Assembly: GCA_021234155.1 (NCBI GenBank)
Contig: JAJEKV010000052.1
Span: forward strand, 9,317,284 to 9,381,283
DNA from: Isoetes taiwanensis
Taxonomy: Eukaryota; Streptophyta; Lycopodiopsida; Isoetales; Isoetaceae
Reading direction: 5' to 3'
Length of the DNA stretch: 64,000 bases
In this document: positions 9,601 through 20,429 of the stretch, one piece after another
Numbering within the stretch: the stretch's first letter is position 1
Layout: every line of letters begins with the position of its first letter
The notes under the pieces: generated by a model
The model's database searches: none
Told to the model about the DNA's origin: nothing
Seen by the model: only the letters and a program-made list of their open reading frames with translations
Translations under genes and position numbers: made by a program

Positions 9601-11856
9601 CGGCGTGGTCAATCTCTTCAATCACAGACTCCGCATCCGTCCACGACCCCGGCATGGCCCATCCCTCCAGACCTTCAGGCGACCCACGGCCTTGTTGTGG
9701 CTTCACAAAAGTCTCCACGGCAACTCTCCGCGGCAACAAGCTTTAAGGCCATAGCGGTTCCGCGGCATGGCTTTGCACCCCACGGCCCATCACGGCGTGG
9801 CCTCTCTGCCATCAGAACCTCTTCCCGTCATAACATCAATCTCTTCCGTCAGAGCATCAAGAGCCCCACGGCCATCACGGCATGGCTTCAATCTACAAAA
9901 CCTTACCAGGCGTGCCTCTGCAAAACCTTCGTAGAAGCCCACGGCCATCACGGCGTGGCTTCGAGTCTTCAATATCTTCACAGCATGAACCACGGCCCAA
10001 CCACGGCCCCACGGCGTGGCCTCAACATCAGATACCTCACGGCCCTCATGCCATCAAACCCCACGGCCCATCCCTTGGCGTGGCACATTTCTTTAATGTC
10101 AACATATTGTCATGCTTTATTTTAACGACATCCTTTATGATTTTTTCCTAGAAGAATTCGACATGGACACTTGAATATTCCACATGGCCCACATTTTTGG
10201 TATTTTTCACCCCTTCTAATGTTGAAGCCATTTTTTCACATACCAGAATATCTAGTCCTACTATTATGCCTTTGAAGGTAAAATTTCATGCAACTATGAC
10301 TTCAAACATCACGGCCCAACGGCGTGAGTTCAACAATCTGTCACGGCCCCTCAAGGCGTGATTTCAAGCACAACTTTCAATCAACTTTTGACCCAAGAAG
10401 TATCTTGAGCATATTTTTGGCACATTTTGGGGGACGCCTCATCTTTTGTCGCATTCTTGGAGATCTTCTTTGCACCCTTGTACCAACAAACCTCACACAG
10501 CCGGCGTGTGTAGGCCTTTTTTCAGCAATCTTTCCTCAACATTCAAGCTTACCTCATCGACCCAACTGCAGGGCGTTTGAGAGACAACCTTTTTCAATCC
10601 ATTTTGGCCGTCCATAATCCATGGCGGTCGAGCCTCTTTCAAGTTCAACCAATGGCGTGAAGATGACTAATGGCCTTCCGCCCCTTCAATTTCAACTCCT
10701 TCAAGTTCAACTATCTGCTCAAACTCTTTCAAGTTCAAATGGCGTGAAGACGACTTAGGGCCTTCCGCCCCCTCAATCACTTATGTTTCAACTCTTTCAA
10801 GTTCAACTCCTTGTCAACTTTTCAAGTTCAAAAATGGCGTGAAGATGACTTAGAGCCTTCCGCCCCTTCAACAATTTTTGCTTTTTCATTTTTGTTCAAC
10901 TCATTATAAGACACTTTGATTGGCGCATATATTCGGAGCTCAGTGGCAAGCTCTATGAGAAGTGGTGACAGCCTTTTTAACATTAAATTCGACTTCTATG
11001 GATTTCAAGGAGCTCGTGGCAAGCTCAAGAGAAGTGGTGACAGCCTTCTCAACCTCTCATAATTTTGGTACTTCATCGACATTGGCATTTTTGGGTCAAG
11101 AATTTTCGGCGACATTATCATTCCTTCCCCTCACTTTGGACACTGTTGTAAATGTTTAACCTGATGTTATCAAGGTTCTACATAGTTTGGTGTGGTGGGG
11201 GGGAGTGAAAGCCCTTTGGGCTAAACATATGTATGAGTGGCATAGGCCACATGTATTTATCACATTGGACCACTTGATCTAGGGCCCAGATTTAGCCCAC
11301 ATATGTGGTAGGTGGCATAGGCTACATGTCTTTGTCATATTGGACCCCACGATCTATGGCCCAGATTTAGCCTAGATCTGTGGTAGGTGAGATGTAAGTT
11401 AGGGTTAGGGTTTTGCTCTACTATATAAAGAGAGCATTTCCTCTCATTGTTTAGGTTTTTGCTCATGTTTTGGAGCACCTCCTTTTGGAGCATCAATATG
11501 ATTCACTTTTGTTCATTCTTTGCTTTGTTCTTGTTCTTGGAGTTTCTTCCCACCTTCTTTTGTTGATCCATGAGCATTTGTGGCAGCCTTGTGGCATCCG
11601 GCAGTCATGGACTGCTGCTGCAAGGTGATGCCAAGAACCCCAAACATCAACAGTTAATAACTTGGGTGGTTGGTGGTTGTAGATAGTCATTCCTGATGTC
11701 TTTTTGTGTTACATTAAGGATGATATTCAAACAGTTTATTATGCGTGGGCAATGCAACAAGTACCCCCAGAAGAAGGCGACAATGATTTTACTCCACGGT
11801 GGCAGCTAAGGGAAATGCACAACTTGGAGTACAGGCCATTATTTAATATACGATAA
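6693..11856 (+). CDS. TIM44-like mitochondrial import protein, C-terminal exons (partial, possibly a pseudogene)
   Basis: TIM44 is a matrix-side peripheral subunit of the TIM23 import motor that recruits mtHsp70. Exons: 6693-6797 (VDLSSLKKWCSREVVDRC...GIFLDNM), 6865-6901 (ILFISEVEVKET), 7003-7065 (FQTQQIYCVRDQYGNIREGSK) and 11719-11856 (DDIQTVYYAWAMQQVPPEE... ending FNIR stop). Each has AG/GT borders. The order and motifs (LKKWCS, ISEVEVKET, YYAWAMQQV) match the Tim44 domain of plant homologues. About 12 residues expected between exons 2 and 3 (the GDTPIIIVG-type strand) are missing and the phases there do not match, so either a small exon is lost or the gene is dead. No N-terminal half was found. 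The last intron is 4.65 kb because an LTR element sits in it. Confidence 0.75.
7079..7525 (+). repeat. 5' LTR of the LARD-like element
   Basis: 447 bp, TG...CA. It has two internal GGTAGGTGGCATAGGCCACATG-type repeats, a TATA-like CTACTATATAGAGAG (about 7291-7305) and a TTAGGGTTAGGGTTTTG stretch just before it, suitable as a pol II promoter region. Confidence 0.9.
9540..10900. repeat. Cryptic GC-rich repeats inside the LARD-like element
   Basis: 9540-10110 repeats CACGGCCCATCACGGCGTGGC-like words many times. 10650-10900 has three diverged copies of a roughly 85-bp unit with GGCGTGAAGATGACTTAGGG and CTTCCGCCCC. A frame is open through 9541-10125 (194 codons), but its Pro/Ser/His/Arg-rich product is a by-product of the repeats. 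No protein family is visible. Confidence 0.65.
11206..11652 (+). repeat. 3' LTR of the LARD-like element
   Basis: The same length as the 5' LTR (447 bp) and nearly identical by eye, differing by a few substitutions (for example TGAAAGCCC for TGTTAGCCC at the start). This suggests a fairly recent insertion. It is followed by the GTTAA target duplication. Confidence 0.9.
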
Positions 11857-13890
11857 GTTCAACAGCAGACTATTGCTTATGGAACGACTTCGGCATGCAG
11901 GAGACATCTGCCATGTTTGGATACTACTTCGATTTTTCGAAGCCTTCTGGCAGTCGATTAACATTACCCTTGGATCGTTAACAAGAAATTCCAGTGTCTA
12001 AGGAGAAGCAAGGAGCAACAAATGCCATTTTTTTGAGAAAATTCCTGCCAAGGTAGTTCTACGGATCGGATAAGTTATAGAGAATAATCGTCATCATACT
12101 TGCTGATTGCAAGTGCAAAGAAAGATGTGAGATTTAGAGGGCTACATTGAGAATTATTTTTGTGCGAAGTCTAATAAAAATATGTTAGTGCATCTTTGGA
12201 CTTCTTATTACTGCATTTTACTTATTTATCAGGAGGAAAATGGTTCATATAAGTTAGCAAATATTTGGAAGAAGAGAATCATTATAGGAAAATTTTGAAT
12301 TGTGCAGCTTCGAAGTTCCATTGTTGCAAAAATTCTGGTAAATGCCAAATGTTAAAAAAATATCACTCGTGACATTAAAATTCATTTTTGGAGTGCATAA
12401 TAGTAACTACCTCTTAGATGGAGGAGGTTGCTTGTGGTCAGGCGTGCCACGTGTGGTGTTAGCTGTGAGTGGCATTGCTTGTGGGTTTACTTACGCCACG
12501 TGTGGTGTTAGCTGTGAGTGGCATTGCCTTATGTGGGTTTACTTACGTGTGACCTTTGACACCAAGAGCGTATAATATGTGATCCATGGGACCTGAAATT
12601 TTGGTTTACTTACGGGTCACCTTTGACACCTAGGAGGCTACAATACGTGATCCATGTGACCTAAAATTACACGATCCATAACCTGAAATTTGCAGACTGG
12701 ATGTAAATATACGGTAGAGGGTAGGATACATGAATGAATAATGGACGTAAAAATAAGGTTAAGGGTAGGGCAAGAAGTGCTTAGACTGGATGTAAAAGTA
12801 TGGAATCGAGTATGATTCTTCGACAGTATGGGACCGTATACATAGGGGTTTCTATGGAGGGTCAGCTATATACATAGGGGTTTCTCCTTACTTGATGCAC
12901 GCACGTGCCATATGCCCCTTATATAGAGGTGAACCCCCCGGGGAATAGCCTGACTTAATGAATGTGAATCTGAAGAAACACAGACTTATGCCAACAAAGA
13001 AAAACTAGAATATAAACAATGCATTTAAATCTAAACTTATTACCCATGTTAAAAAATATGGGAAAACACTATTACTAGCATTACATAAAGATGGATAAAT
13101 ACTAGTAACTTTGAAGAAACAAATGTACAATAGCTTAAATAATGTCTTCAAAACAAAATCAACAACCTTAACTAAATGATACAAAGCACAAAATAAACAA
13201 ACAACTACTAATTAGAAAAGAAATCCCAATATCTTATACCTACATAATACAAAGCTCAACGTTCTAAACGCCAATTGCTTAATTGCTTATATTCAAGTAG
13301 CACAACAACAACAACAACAATGCAATCATTTGAAACACATATTACACTACTTTCAAACCTATCAAACAACCAATGGCTTCCACATAAAACACACTTCAAA
13401 CTCCAAGTACTAGACGTTACCTCGACTTTGGCACAAGCTATCGGTGGCGTGATGAACATCTATTAATGATAACGACAACAATTTGAACTATTAATAGAAA
13501 AGCCTGCACACAGAAAACAATCTTGCTCCATGAAACCTAATAATCGTTAATAAATTCTTAATCTAATGCCCATCTAACTCCACCAAACAAACAAACAAAC
13601 AAACAAACAAACAAACAAACAAACAAACAAAGAATCTAGATGCCAAAAACTCGATATTGTAAATTCTTATTTGACCAACAATAACTCCCCACCCTAACAC
13701 AACTACGCAATCAATCCAACCCAACCCATCCCCCAAGCCTATGTTACTGCTAGTTTAATTAATGTCAATTTAGCAAGTTGGTCTCATTAGTTAATCAGAT
13801 AAAGAGCCAATATACTATTATGTACTCATGGTGACGTGTCATGTATTTTTAAGGTGTAGCATATAAAATACGTGAAAGGTCACAATCATA
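11857..13890. other. Non-coding, repeat-derived region with local duplications
   Basis: No gene recognised. 12435-12535 holds a tandem duplication of a roughly 60-bp unit containing GCCACGTGTGGTGTTAGCTG; its CACGTG core is a G-box word. 12545-12690 repeats CCTTTGACACC and GTGATCCATG units. 12825-12955 is a small repeat ending GGTGAACCCCCCGGGGAATAG, related to 5170-5330 and 13930-14150. An (AAAC)n microsatellite lies at 13587-13631. Confidence 0.5.
13587..13631. repeat. (AAAC)n microsatellite
   Basis: About eleven consecutive CAAA units in non-coding DNA. Confidence 0.95.
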
Positions 13891-14615
13891 ATTTCTTAAA
13901 TAATCATAATCACCCGAGGGTCTCAAATAGTGTAGGCCGCATATAGCATGTGAGTTAATCGGGGTGGGTTTTTTTGGACTTAAACCATATGCATACATAC
14001 GAAATTATGGGGTCTTTTAGGGGCAATCTACTGAAGATGTATACAAAAATGGTTCTTTGGACCTGGATAAGGTATATACGGAGGGGTTTTTGTTTACCTC
14101 GTTAATGCACATGGTGTATCCCCTTTACAATAGGTGAAATCCCCGGAATAATTAGGCTTTGAGCCAGATTATAACTAAATCCCCACCATTAATAACATAT
14201 TGTGCTCTAATAATATTTTTGACATGGTTCAGGTGTCTACCTTTTTTTCTCTATCTTGAGCTGATCTGCCATTGTGCGTATAGAAGTATTTGCCAGACAT
14301 TTCTCATATGCAAGTGCTCTAATATGTATGATCAGGTGGAATTAATGTACTCTTTGTACGACCCCATCTTAACATGTTCTAAGGCTTATCTGGAAAGCAA
14401 TCATCCAACTATTGCTTCAAGCCATTGAACTCTGCAACATTAATCACACGTACACATTCACGCCTGGACATACAATCTTGTGAGACAATCTTTACATTTA
14501 TGCTTCTAGCTGCCTTTAAGGTGATATTGATCCATCATCATTGTGTAAGGATTGGCAGTCTGGTGTCCCCCATGTCCATCACCTTTTGGCAATAAAGCTC
14601 CCATTACATTTAAGA

Positions 14616-16252
14616 GGAAGGAAGGAAGGAAAAAATTTTAACGTCCACGGAACCCAATCGGGTTATGGGACCAGAACACAAGAAGAGGGCATGAGCCCCA
14701 ACAGAACTCGGGGGCTGAGCCCCCTAACAAATCACAATACTGAGAACAAAACCAGCGGGCATAAGCCCAAGCAGAACTCCGGGGCTATGCCCCATGTCAA
14801 ATAATAATATAGACAATAAAAGGAGGAGTTAAAAGCCAAACCAAAACCGAAACCAAAATGGAACCGCAAAGCACAGGGCTATACAGAAATTGCCCACGGA
14901 TCAAGTGGCCAGCGATCTCGGATGATAGCCCCGCCCCTCAGATATCGACCCACTTCATTTGTAGGGTGAGCCTCCACCGGACCGACATAATTCTCCCTTT
15001 CGTCGCAGAGCCGCGGCGGGGGTGAGGTCTTCCCGACGGAGAAGGCGGTTCCTTTCAAGTGATTGCCATGCCGCGTAGAATGTGCGATGCGGGCCGGGGC
15101 ATCTCGAAAACAAACTAGCGGTGTGTCGGGGCGTCGGGTCGCGTCTTTGCTCCAACTTCGATGTCTTTGAAAGGATGCCCTCTGCACATGTATGTGCATC
15201 ACCTCGATGAAAAACCGGTCTACCTCAGGCAGCAAGAGTGTCACTTTCGCCTCTTCAAGACCTACAATGCACGGAGGCTCAGGCGATGTTTGCTCGTGGC
15301 TTGCTCTGTGGCTTGACCGAGGGCTCACGAATCTTTGCGGGACCTCTGGCTGGCGGCAGTGGGCAAACAATCCTCCGGTGGCGGTACCGGGTGGACCTAG
15401 ATCTTGTATTATCCCTCTTGGGGCATGGCATGCACATGTACTGACGCCGATGGAACATTGCTATGCTTCACTGAAGCGGTAGCCTCCTCGATTGCGGCAA
15501 TATCTCTAAGAGCCGCACCCAGCCTATCTAAAGGTAATCGAAAGCGATGTTTCCGTAAAAGTAACGGTAGATTGGAGCATGCGGAGCCTGATCAACAGTT
15601 CTGGGGGCAAGCAAGGAATCCGAGCAGCAATTCTGTCCAAGGCTGCAACTGAAGATGCAGTAGAATCTGATTGCATGAGGAGAGGACGCTGGGGCCCAAA
15701 AGAAGGGGCTGCCTGAAGATAGGGTTCAATTGTGGGGTCATAAGGCTTATCAGAGGATGGCATGGGCACCTTAATGAGATTCTTTGCTTTGCGCGTCTCC
15801 CTGGCCATGCGCTTGATCTTATGGGTCATGTTTTAACGTCAGAGCGCATGTGACCGTAATTGGGCAACGAATTTGAAATAGGAACAGGCCAAGGCAAGCA
15901 GAAACAGATAGGAGAATAGAGAGCGATATAGCTGGGCAGTAAAATCAATCAAACACAACCAAAGCAGACCTGGGCCTTCGATAGGAGGCTGCAGAGACAA
16001 GAGACAGGTGCCAAAACCAGACCTGGGCTGCAGAAGCAAATTTAATTGTGCTGGCCAAACCGGAACCTGAAGCCTTAAATCTGAGTGCTGGGGAAGTTGG
16101 ATGGGCCTCCTACCTTGATGCGCAGATGCTGGGAAAGTTGGATCGATCCGCAAGAAAGGAGCCCCTGGGAACCGAATCGGCCTTGAACTGGCGTTGGAGC
16201 CTCTGCTACCGCTTCAAGGGCTGGCGCCCAAGCGCCAAGATTCTGAGGCGGG
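14616..16252 (-). mobile_element. Non-autonomous L1-like LINE, copy 2 (decayed ORF1), (TTCC)4 tail
   Basis: Same family as 3185-5090. The 3' end GTTCCGTGGACGTTAAAAT is followed by a (TTCC)4 tail (14616-14631). The 5' end reads CCCGCCTCAGAATCTTGGCG on minus, matching CCGCCTCAGCATCTAGGCG of copy 1. Comparison with copy B of the host repeat places the insertion between TTTAAGAGG (14608-14616) and AAATCATGTCTCTTGC (from about 16254), so both ends are fixed independently. Length about 1.6 kb with no reverse transcriptase. Confidence 0.75.
14879..15829 (-). pseudogene. Decayed LINE ORF1 of copy 2
   Basis: It starts at 15829 with a Met followed by IKRMARETRK and PYLQAAPSFGPQRP, matching copy 1. The frame is lost after about 100 residues, near LSITFR. 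The C-terminal RNA-binding part is recovered in a second frame at 15370-14879 (IVGLEEAKVT, RHGNHLKG, RDRWPLDPWAISV). At least one frameshift and indels separate the two, so it cannot make the full protein. Confidence 0.7.
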
Positions 16253-17277
16253 AAAAATCATGTCTCTTGCAAAAGAATTGGGTATCGGACTATCAGTTTT
16301 AACTACAAGAATTGGGTATTGGACTATAGTTTTAATTACAAAAGACCGAGTCAATAAAGCTTTTTGCACATGCATCAACTTCTCCTATGTGGTCGCTATA
16401 TGACGGCCCCATAGCTCCACACTATAAGGGGGTATCCTTTATGGTTGGATAAACTTATGGACGAGTTTTAGACGAAAGTAACCTTGGCTTAAAATGGTTG
16501 GGTGGTTATCCACAAGAAAGGGTCATTGTTTCTTCTACAACAAGGAGCTCTAAAGGATGAACCAAAAAAAAGTCAGACAATCTTTGGCTTCATATACAAT
16601 AAAGGTGATGGTCCCCATTTTTAGGATGAATAGCATCAATTGGACATGGGATGTCAAACAATCTTTGGCTTCACAAACAATTAAGGTGATGGTGGTGCCC
16701 CAATTTTTAGGATGAATAGTGTCAATTGTACATGAGATGTCAGTAGAGCATATACCTTGAGCTTTTAAGCAACGAGCAAAGGATAAAGTGGTAAGTAGGT
16801 CAGAGCAATATCTTGCTAACGTCTAACAAGGATATCCTTGGAGAGGGCAATGAAAGGAAAGACGTTCTCCCACCCACGGGGTTCAATTATTTTTTCTCAT
16901 TGCAGGACTGTAAACTCTATAAGTTTTACAACGCTTAGCATAACCTACCAAGTAGATAGTCTATGCTCAATTGTCTGAAAAGCTAAAACAATTATAATTT
17001 CTCAAATAATCATAATTAGACTTTGAGCCAGATCCTTAATCTTCAAGTTCATCCCATTTGGCAACACTTACACATATTCCATTTTCACGTGGTTCACAAG
17101 CCTACCTTTTTGCTTTTATCCTGAGTTGATGTGCCCCTGTGCAAATAGAAATAATTGCCCGACAGTTTCTTATAGGCAAGTGCTCTAACATGTATATATG
17201 TAGTCCTCCTATCAAAGTTGGAATAATGTACTCTTTGTAAGCGCATCTTAACATGTTCTAAGGCTTATAACATGGCG

Positions 17278-17721
17278 TAGGATAGTCTTACCCTGGATTG
17301 GGGGATCCCGGAGGTGTGATCCCAGAGGACGGGATCCCTAAGGACGTGTGATCCCGAAGGACGGAATCCCCCTTACTGCGCAGTAACTGCGCAAATTTTT
17401 TGGCCCTTGAAAGGAAAAATGGGGCAGATTTCGTGTGGGATTTTCTCCCTTGATCTGCAACCAAATCGAATGGGGTCAGTTCGAGGATGGTCGGAATGGG
17501 CTGGATCAGAGGCGCAGGTAGGAGCAAGGGAGGAATCGAAGCGAGCGCCGCTGTTATCAGTAAGCTTCAATCCCGCTGAAAATCAGCCCTAAACTGCGCA
17601 GTAACCCATTAACTGCGCAGTTGACTGTGTGATCCCGGAGGACGGGATCTTTTCTGATGGTGATCCCGGAGAACGGGATCACCACCTCCGGGATCCCCCA
17701 ATCCAGGGTAAGACTATCCTA
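17278..17721. mobile_element. 444-bp TIR element (MITE-like)
   Basis: It begins TAGGATAGTCTTACCCTGGA and ends with its inverted copy. The arms match perfectly over about 38 bp and more loosely beyond, through GGGATCCCGGAGG words. A 13-bp direct repeat CTTATAACATGGC occurs just outside each end (17264-17276, 17725-17737), whereas copy A of the host repeat has it only in part. This indicates target duplication, perhaps extended by small deletions. Transposases making about 9-11 bp duplications (Mutator type) would fit best. No coding capacity is recognised. Confidence 0.8.
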
Positions 17722-17769
17722 AGCCTTATAACATGGCATGAAAAGCAAGCATCCAACTATTACTTCAAG

Positions 17770-18285
17770 TTATTGAGCTTTTTTTTTTTTTTTGAAGGAC
17801 GTGAGGCTCTTTTTATTGACAAGAACAAAGGCACAATACACAATGCACAGACAGGAATAAAACCCTAGTGGATAGGCTGACCCAACTAGGCAAAAACACC
17901 CGTCTATGCATAAGAAGAACACCGTAAATACGTCTGCCAAATTATCTCTTTTTTATCATCAGTTAGAGATGAGCAACGATAAGCTTTAGTGATCTTCTGA
18001 TGAGCACGATGGAGAAGCTGCTGATCAGAGATGTGTGCACCTTGGAAAATACACAAACGTTGCCTCTGCCAGATAGACCACAAAATCCAACTAGAAGCAA
18101 GATGAAAAGCCCGCTTACGCAAGTTAGGCCAAACAGGGGGATAAAGTGCAAGTAGGATCTCCTGGCTAGTGAGAGACACACTGAAAAGAGTGAACAACCA
18201 CTCCCAAGCAAGCCGTAGATGATTGCACAAGAAGAAGCAGTGTTCAATAGTTTCAACATGTTGGCCACAGAGAGAGCAACGATCT
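17770..18285 (-). pseudogene. 5'-truncated LINE ORF2 C-terminus with zinc-knuckle (zf-RVT-like)
   Basis: Read on minus, it has a poly(A) tail at 17783-17770 after the 3' end ACGTCCTTCAA, and an open frame ending CSSYA stop at 17904. The protein has the zinc-binding pattern of plant LINE reverse transcriptase C-termini: CSLCGQHVETIEHCFFLC (C-x2-C ... H-C ... C), then WEWLFTLF and WSIWQRQRLCIFQG. The fragment at 45091-46535 is the same family (same 3' end, same SYA terminus). Everything upstream of the zinc knuckle is missing, consistent with 5' truncation at insertion. Confidence 0.8.
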
Positions 18286-18660
18286 GCAACACCAATCACC
18301 TGTACATATTCACGTTACTAAACAAATCTTTACATTTGTCCTTCAAGCAATCTTTAGGCGGTACTCACCCGTCATCATTGTGTATGCAAGAGTTGGCAGT
18401 CTGGTGCCCCCCTTGTCTTTCACCTTTTGGCGAAAAAGTTCTCAGCACGTCTAAGAGGAAGAAATCATGTCTTTTGCAAAAGAATTGGGTATTGAACTAT
18501 AGTTTTAACCTCAACAACCCGAGTCAAGAAAGTTTTTTGCACATGCTTCGACTTCTCCCATGTGGTGGCTCATATTATACAAGGAGCTACCACAAGGAGG
18601 TTATTGTTTCTTCTATCCCACAAGGAGCTAGACAAACCAAGGAAAGCCCAGGACCAATTA

Positions 18661-18885
18661 GGAAGGAAGGAAGGAAGGAAAAATTTTTAACGTCCACGGA
18701 ACCCAATCGGGTTATGGGACCAAGTACATAAGGGACCGAAGTCCTGGACCGAAGTCCAAACAAGAGCATGGGCCGAAGCCCTTAAACCAAAGCACAACGT
18801 GAGCTAGAACACAACCATCATGACCCGGATTAAAAACCACCTGGGAAAAAACCGTTGCCAGGATGACTATGGCTGCTCACCGATC
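18661..18885 (-). mobile_element. 5'-truncated L1-like LINE end, copy 3, (TTCC)5 tail
   Basis: A short fragment of the ORF1-only family's 3' UTR, with GGTCCCATAACCCGATTGGG and GTTCCGTGGACGTTAAAAAT on minus, then (TTCC)5. The upstream part, with AGGATTAAAAACC, resembles 39455-39510. It has no coding capacity. Confidence 0.75.
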
Positions 18886-19777
18886 CAAGGAGATGGTCGA
18901 CCCCATTGCTTACGAGGAATAGTATCAATTGTACATGAGATGTCAGTAGAGCAAACGTATTAGAGCTTTTAGACAATGAACACATCTGGGTATGGGTTCA
19001 AGGTATAAAGTGGTAAGTATAACAAAGCAACACCACGCTAATGCGATATGAGGGCAAAATAGTCGACCAGGTGTTGATGTTATAATCAGAGCCTGGGATT
19101 TGAACCCACGTAAAGTTAGGGGGGAGAATATTTCGCCATATTTCAAGCCCATCTTAAAACAAATAATTTGTTGCAGTTCGCTTCCTCTCCTCCGATGCTG
19201 GTTTCCTCTCCTCCGACACTGGCTGATAACGGATTAATCAAAGTGGCTACGACAATGCCACGTGGCAGGAAATATCCCTCCCCACGCCCCCAACTTTACG
19301 TGAGAAAATAGGTGCCCGCAGGCCCGTCGGGATGCGGACAAGGCTCGCCCTACCGGGCTCGCCAGGCCCTTACCCCGCATAAGGGCTTGCGGGCGCCCAT
19401 TATCTCTAACATAATGCCCCAGACAGGTGGAAACCTCCTTCATAAATTAGAGTAAACTCGAAATTCCCTCCTGCGGTATTATAGGTCAGTTCGATCTACC
19501 TGTTGATCTCCGACCTGCCAAATCCAAGAACCAAAAACGCTGTTCTGCAAAAGCCCAGACAATATGCTCCCTGCCCTGCAACGGGTACCCTGCTGTACAT
19601 GGCCAAGATCCTGATCAATCCACGTCCCGCTGTTTCGTTACCTTTTTAACATTCAAAAGGTGTACTTACAAGTGTCGGATTATGTTTACACCAATTGTCC
19701 AAGTATGAATCAGCAATATGGCATGACTATAAGTCCAGTGTGAATGTGGATGATGGGATTCAGTGGCAGGTAGAATA

Positions 19778-19785
19778 TGCATGCA
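19778..19785. promoter_or_regulatory. RY-type seed/spore element TGCATGCA upstream of oleosin
   Basis: The palindrome TGCATGCA contains the CATGCA RY core bound by B3 factors of the ABI3/FUS3/LEC2 class in known plant storage and oleosin genes. It lies 52 bp before the oleosin ATG, so near the transcription start. A TATA-like ATAAAAAGCATG (about 19799-19810) is even closer to the ATG, so the exact core promoter is unclear. Confidence 0.45.
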
Positions 19786-19837
19786 AAACATAAGTGCATA
19801 AAAAGCATGAATAAGTATGTAGGCTTGAAAAGGTAAG

Positions 19838-20290
19838 ATGGAGGCAGCAAGAGAGGCAGGAGGAAGAGGGCAAGAGCAAGGCAGGAGCATGGTGCACAAG
19901 GTGGGCTCCCATGATGCACCCACTTCCAGACAAGTGGTGAAAATGGTATCCTTCTGTGCAGGCCTGGTGGCAATGCTTGCCATAGTTGGCCTTGTGTTTT
20001 CTGCATCTGCACTTGCACTCCTCCTTGCCACACCCATTTTCTTGCTTTTCAGCCCTCTGCTTGTTCCCCTTGCCATCCTTGCTCTCATGCTTGCAGGAGG
20101 CTTCTTATCTGCTCATGCTGCCTTTGTTGCCCTCACTTCTGCCCTCTCTTGGATCTGCAGTTATCTTAAAGGCACTCATCCTGTTGGAGCTCACCAGCTT
20201 CATTCTTCCAAAACCCAGCTTTTGGATCCTGCAGGCCATTTCAAAAACTTGGAGTATGGCTCATGTTTTATTTCTAAAGCTCACAATTAA
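19838..20290 (+). CDS. Oleosin (lipid droplet coat protein)
   Basis: 150 residues, single exon. Oleosins coat lipid droplets of seeds, spores and pollen and keep them from fusing. The N-terminus (1-33) is hydrophilic. Residues 34-106 form one long hydrophobic hairpin, and its turn is the diagnostic proline knot P-x5-S-P-x3-P (P66, S72, P73, P77). The C-terminal side has the family-like SWICSYLKGTHPVGAHQL stretch, then a short tail ending AHN. Length and layout are normal for a short oleosin. No frameshift or stop is seen. An AATAAA-like signal (ATTAATAAATGG near 20417) follows. The antisense ORF at 19666-20088 is a shadow of the hydrophobic stretch. Confidence 0.93.
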   Translation: MEAAREAGGRGQEQGRSMVHKVGSHDAPTSRQVVKMVSFCAGLVAMLAIVGLVFSASALALLLATPIFLLFSPLLVPLAILALMLAGGFLSAHAAFVALTSALSWICSYLKGTHPVGAHQLHSSKTQLLDPAGHFKNLEYGSCFISKAHN

Positions 20291-20429
20291 CTCCTCATTC
20301 TTGAGTTGTTTGTTTCTTTGCTCCTCTTTCTTGAATGGTTTGTTTGTTGGGATAAATCTATGTGTGTGTTAAACCAGCACAACTTTGCTGTATATTATGA
20401 TTGTTCAGAAGAGATATTAATAAATGGTC

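Larger units (their letters stand above)
7079..11652 (+). mobile_element. Non-autonomous LTR retrotransposon (LARD-like) in the TIM44 last intron
   Basis: It has two near-identical 447-bp LTRs (7079-7525, 11206-11652), each starting TG and ending CATCAACA. It is flanked by a perfect 5-bp target duplication GTTAA (7074-7078 and 11653-11657). A G-rich polypurine tract (about 11188-11205) precedes the 3' LTR, and a primer-binding-site-like TGGCGCC lies two bases after the 5' LTR. The polypurine tract places the element on the plus strand. The 3.68-kb interior has no gag, protease, reverse transcriptase or integrase that I can recognise, so it must have moved with enzymes from another element. 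It lies only 13 bp inside the intron, yet the splice donor is intact. Confidence 0.9.
13891..19090. repeat. Two diverged copies (A and B) of an older sequence, interrupted by nested insertions
   Basis: Copy A: 13891-14612, resuming 16253-16960. Copy B: about 16985-18655, resuming 18890-19090. Shared landmarks include TTTGAGCCAGAT (14158, 17034), CTTAACATGTTCTAAGGCTTAT (about 14370, 17247), TTGGCAGTCTGGTG (about 14552, 18393), TTGCAAAAGAATTGGGTAT and ACATGAGATGTCAGTAGAGC. A is split by a small repeat (13925-14150) and an ORF1-only LINE (14616-16252). B is split by a TIR element (17278-17721), a LINE end (17770-18285) and a third ORF1-type LINE end (18661-18885). The parent element is not identified. 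Confidence 0.75.

Noticed and set aside
9541-10125. 194-codon frame inside the LTR element
   Set aside because: Composition follows the CACGGC/GGCGTGG repeats. Several other frames in the same stretch are also open, and no gag or capsid motif is visible.
19087-19150. Minus-strand SINE with a B-box-like GGGTTCAAATCCC
   Set aside because: Only the B box is clear. No convincing A box, tail or second copy was found.
19666-20088. 140-codon minus frame
   Set aside because: Antisense of the oleosin hydrophobic domain; the plus frame has the diagnostic proline knot.
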